From assembly GCF_002858925.1 (NCBI RefSeq), contig NZ_PJRS01000041.1:124001-188000 (forward strand): a stretch of 64,000 nucleotides of DNA, in the 5' to 3' direction. The translations under genes and the position numbers were made by a program. This DNA is from Caulobacter zeae. Lineage in GTDB: Bacteria; Pseudomonadota; Alphaproteobacteria; Caulobacterales; Caulobacteraceae. Below the pieces are notes generated by a model. It had not been told where the DNA came from. It did not search any database and saw only the letters and a list, made by a program, of their open reading frames with translations. Each line of letters begins with the position of its first letter. Within the stretch, counting starts at the first letter, position 1. Shown in pieces: positions 61,340 to 64,000 of the stretch.

Positions 61340-63628
61340 TTGCAGTTCTTTGACAGGAGCGGCGTCGCCGTCCCAACGATCTTTCGGAGTGCCAAAGCTC
61401 AGGAGATGCGCAAAGCACTTGCCGAGTTCATGTCGTCTCCTTCGACGCAGCGCTCGCAACAGTTTCCGCCACGTCAAGACTTGCCTTTGGAGGAAGATGT
61501 CCTCCGAGCAACATCAAGCCTCTTCCGAGCTAAATGCGCTTTCTGTGAATCTAAGGCATCACTAGGTTTGCACCGTCTCCGCCCGATCTCGGAGGCGATG
61601 CCGCTCGCTCAGTCGTCCGAAGCTCACCTCTACTACTGCTGGCTGGGAACTGATTGGGGAAACGTTTACCCGATCTGCCCCGGCTGCCGGCAGGCCGCGG
61701 GAAGGCTTTTCCCGGTGCGGAACGACCGTCGCGGGCCGTTGCCTACGCACGAGTTGTTTGAGTCATTCGCGAGCGAGAACACTGGGGTTTGGCGGTGGCC
61801 GCATAGAGACGGATCGCTGGTGATTGATCCATGCGCATCCCGCCAACAGGTCAGCAAACTCTCGTTTGACCTGTCTGGCGGTTTGCACGGGCAGTCCAAG
61901 GCGTCCGCGACGACAATCGACGTCTTTCGTCTCGATCGTGACGATCTCGTCGCTGCGCGTGGGGAGATGTTCGAACAATACGCCGAGATGATCCTGCGAA
62001 GCGGCGGCGAAACGAAGGTCGCCTATGACTTCCGCGACATGGAGTTCGGCGGTGGCTGGTATGCCTTGCTTAGGCGTGTGGTGAAGCGAACCGGCGAGCG
62101 GCTGGATCGGAATCTCCCTGATGGACGTCAGCAGCTGCGCAGTACGATCGGTCAGGTGTTGAGCACGCCCTTAGGTCGCGCGGCTTTCGAACGCGCTCTG
62201 GGTGACGTCCGGCGTCCAATCCCCCGCCGAACGCGCACACAAGTACGATCGTCCAGGGTCGACAGAGCGCGAAAGCTGGTCGCGGTACAGTTCCATGATT
62301 TTAAGGCCCTCGAGGACCTCACCTTAAATGTGCCCTCTGCGATTCCGCCTCGGCCCGATCTCGGTCGTCCGGAGGGCGAGGCCGCGGCTCTTCTGGTGCT
62401 CGGCGAAAATGCCGCAGGCAAGAGCTCGATCCTTGAAGGCGTCGCGCTCGCGCTATCGGATCCCGCCGCTCGCCGCCAGATTGGCAGGCCGGCCGACGGT
62501 TTTGTACTAGACCCAGACTATATGGGAGGCGACCCTGCCACGGGACCTCGGGAGGCGACGGTCACACTGCATTTTGAAGGCGGTGAGACGGCCGTTCTCG
62601 GCATTGCGAACGACTTCACGGACCTCGAGCGGCCTGGAGGTCTCCCTCGCGTCTTCGCCTATGGCGCCTTTCGCCAGTATTCGGACCGAAGTTCGCGGAC
62701 GCCGGTCAGGGCCGGTGTGAAAACCTTGTTCCATTCGGACCTGATCCTCAGAAACCCCGAAGAGTGGCTGTTGAAGCTCGACGATGTCCGCTTTGCGCTC
62801 GTCGCAAGGAGTCTTCAGACGATCTTTGGAATAGACGCCAAGCTTGAAGCGATCGAGAAGGACGAAGAGAACCGCCGCTGCCTGATCGTGACGGAGGTCG
62901 AGCCCGGCGGCACCCGGACGCGAACGCCCTTCAGCGTTGCCTCTTCTGGCTTCCGGTCGGTCATCGCAATGGTCTGTGATTTCCTACAGGGTGTGATGGG
63001 CTCCGGACATCAGCCTCTTCGCCCCCTCTCGGAAGCCGCCCCCGTCATCCTCATCGACGAGATCGAGGCGCACCTTCACCCGAGATGGAAGATGAGGATC
63101 GTTCCCGCTCTTAGGACCCTGCTGCCGTCGGCGACTTTCATCATCACCACTCACGATCCGCTCTGTCTCCGTGGCATGCACGATCAGGAAGTCGTTGTGC
63201 TTCGCCGACTGCCCAAGTCGGTAGGCCTGTCGGTGGACGGCCGCGCCCCGACTTTCGTTCAAAGTGATGTGGATCTGCCGAATGTCGAGAACCTGACAGT
63301 CGAGCAGCTGCTCACGTCGGACTTCTTCGACATGTTCACCACTGACTCCCTTGAAGCGGAGCAGCGTACGGCGCAGCTCGCGAGCATTCTGGCGCTGCGG
63401 AAGGCGGGCGCGCAGCTGAGTGATGAGGAGGCCAAATCGCTCCGCGCGTTCGAGGCCGAGGTCATGACCTCTCTGCCACTGGGTTCGACCAAGGTCCAAC
63501 AGCTCGTCGCCGACGCGCTGGGCCAGTACCTGCGCGAGCACAGACAAGCCGCAGGGGCGAATAGACGTGCGCTCGAGGACGAAACGAAGCGCCTGATCGT
63601 TCAAGCTTTGGATGGGTATGAGCGATGA
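61340..63628 (+). CDS. HNH-like/AAA ATPase fusion (Septu PtuA-like)
   Basis: A 762-residue protein. Residues about 60-125 form an HNH-type zinc region: C66-x2-C69 in KCAFCES, H78 in LHRLRPI, WGNVYPICPGCRQ (C113, C116) and LFPVRN. The usual CN of the active site is CR, so nuclease activity may be reduced. From about residue 315 a SMC/AAA_15-like ATPase follows: Walker A LVLGENAAGKSS (about 355), signature region SSGFRSVIAMVCDF, Walker B VILIDEIEAHLHPRW (about 570) and the His switch ITTHDPL. TTG start with GAGGGGG. Its stop overlaps the next gene (ATGA). Confidence 0.88.
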   Translation: MQFFDRSGVAVPTIFRSAKAQEMRKALAEFMSSPSTQRSQQFPPRQDLPLEEDVLRATSSLFRAKCAFCESKASLGLHRLRPISEAMPLAQSSEAHLYYCWLGTDWGNVYPICPGCRQAAGRLFPVRNDRRGPLPTHELFESFASENTGVWRWPHRDGSLVIDPCASRQQVSKLSFDLSGGLHGQSKASATTIDVFRLDRDDLVAARGEMFEQYAEMILRSGGETKVAYDFRDMEFGGGWYALLRRVVKRTGERLDRNLPDGRQQLRSTIGQVLSTPLGRAAFERALGDVRRPIPRRTRTQVRSSRVDRARKLVAVQFHDFKALEDLTLNVPSAIPPRPDLGRPEGEAAALLVLGENAAGKSSILEGVALALSDPAARRQIGRPADGFVLDPDYMGGDPATGPREATVTLHFEGGETAVLGIANDFTDLERPGGLPRVFAYGAFRQYSDRSSRTPVRAGVKTLFHSDLILRNPEEWLLKLDDVRFALVARSLQTIFGIDAKLEAIEKDEENRRCLIVTEVEPGGTRTRTPFSVASSGFRSVIAMVCDFLQGVMGSGHQPLRPLSEAAPVILIDEIEAHLHPRWKMRIVPALRTLLPSATFIITTHDPLCLRGMHDQEVVVLRRLPKSVGLSVDGRAPTFVQSDVDLPNVENLTVEQLLTSDFFDMFTTDSLEAEQRTAQLASILALRKAGAQLSDEEAKSLRAFEAEVMTSLPLGSTKVQQLVADALGQYLREHRQAAGANRRALEDETKRLIVQALDGYER

Positions 63629-64000
63629 GGTTTGTCAGCCGGGGCGCGACTCCTCCGCCTGCGTCGCTATCGCGTCGAAACTCGAGTGGTCTGACCGAGC
63701 TTGAACGTGTGCGCGCTCACATGAGCGCGCCGCTTGCGCCCAACGCCAAGCGGGAAGCTTTCTCGTTCGCTGCCTACAAGAACGCGGATGTGAAGCAGCG
63801 TCTCGAGGTGCTCTTCCACGGCAAATGCGCCTATTGCGAAAGTCTCTATGCGGCGCAGGCACCGGTGGATGTCGAGCACTATCGGCCGAAGGCCAAGGTG
63901 GACGGGGACGATACGCACCCTGGCTATTGGTGGGTGGCGATGGATTGGGAAAACCTTCTTCCGAGCTGCCTGGATTGCAATCGGCGGCGGAAGCAGAAGG
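63625..64000 (+). CDS. HNH endonuclease (PtuB-like), 3' end outside window
   Basis: Open to the window edge; 125 residues visible. The start ATG overlaps the stop of the ATPase gene. After a polar N terminus comes a complete HNH zinc domain: HGKCAYCESL (C68, C71), DVEHYRPKAKV (H85), HPGYWWVAMDWENLLPSCLDCN (N110, C115, C118, N119; in order). Compared with the N-terminal domain of the preceding ATPase it keeps the CN pair, so it is the likely active nuclease of the pair. HNH plus ATPase is the Septu (PtuAB) combination. Confidence 0.9.
   Translation, partial: MRFVSRGATPPPASLSRRNSSGLTELERVRAHMSAPLAPNAKREAFSFAAYKNADVKQRLEVLFHGKCAYCESLYAAQAPVDVEHYRPKAKVDGDDTHPGYWWVAMDWENLLPSCLDCNRRRKQK

Larger units (their letters stand above)
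36330..64000. mobile_element. genomic island at tRNA-Arg(TCT) (right end outside window)
   Basis: Everything after tRNA-Arg differs in character from the left part. It has an integrase at the tRNA, ArdA antirestriction, ParB and HU genes, an SOS-regulated polymerase, long repeated leaders, a broken gene and at least three defence modules. No conjugation genes or right attachment site appear in the 27.7 kb visible, so I cannot tell whether it is an ICE, an integrated plasmid or a phage-like element. Cargo codon use becomes less GC-biased in the last 10 kb. Confidence 0.85.

Noticed and set aside
36330-64000. CRISPR array in the island
   Set aside because: No regularly spaced short repeats were seen; the repeats present are long leaders, one 59-bp pair and one gene duplication.

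Overview
The window is GC-rich alphaproteobacterial DNA that I read as a Caulobacter chromosome. The evidence is a MucR/Ros regulator, the ihfA-merR-tRNA-Pro order, a GTTC-N7-GTTC LexA box, a double cold-shock protein, CCTTCGAC-type palindromic repeats and an NDUFS4-type complex I subunit. No computation or search was run; every assignment comes from reading the sequence.

From 1 to about 36,250 lies ordinary housekeeping chromosome. It opens inside hemA, followed by an SDR reductase, mucR, glyA, nrdR and the overlapping ribH-nusB-thiL cluster. Next come the proton-pumping pyrophosphatase hppA, a receiver protein, bamE, a Cbp3-type chaperone, a DUF177 gene, plsX-fabH, ihfA-merR and tRNA-Pro(GGG). 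After these are ctaA, an alkaline phosphatase, rplM-rpsI, argC, a SoxR gene with a textbook SoxR box in front of a divergent monooxygenase, phaC, an AlaC-like aminotransferase, hom, two unrelated fructose-1,6-bisphosphatases in tandem (class II then class I), recJ, two identical tRNA-Glu genes, a double cold-shock protein, tRNA-Pro(TGG) and tRNA-Arg(TCT).

From tRNA-Arg(TCT) to the right edge (27.7 kb, right end not in the window) is a genomic island. A large serine recombinase sits at its left end and reads antisense into the tRNA. The first half carries small enzymes, an ArdA antirestriction protein, an EcfG-like sigma factor, a LexA-box-controlled dinB-alkB pair, a DUF3768 protein, a possible Abi-alpha-type protein and two copies of a 97-residue gene of unknown function. 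Long near-identical GC-rich leaders precede ardA, the DUF3768 gene and a parB gene. Each ends in a hairpin 21-22 nt before the start codon; by analogy with conjugative leading regions these may be promoters that work on single-stranded DNA.

The second half is a defence island. It holds a 1336-residue STAND-type NTPase with a C-terminal PD-(D/E)XK-like nuclease, and a type II CBASS (CD-NTase, E1-E2 Cap2, JAB Cap3) with a divergent Cap15-like membrane effector. It ends with a divergent module: a GHKL ATPase on one side, and on the other an HNH-AAA ATPase fusion translationally coupled to a second HNH nuclease, a Septu-like arrangement with extra parts. The CBASS block is bracketed by 59-bp imperfect direct repeats. 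The parB gene has been cut and joined to a four-helix membrane protein that has lost its own start, so the defence cargo appears to have entered the mobile backbone at parB.
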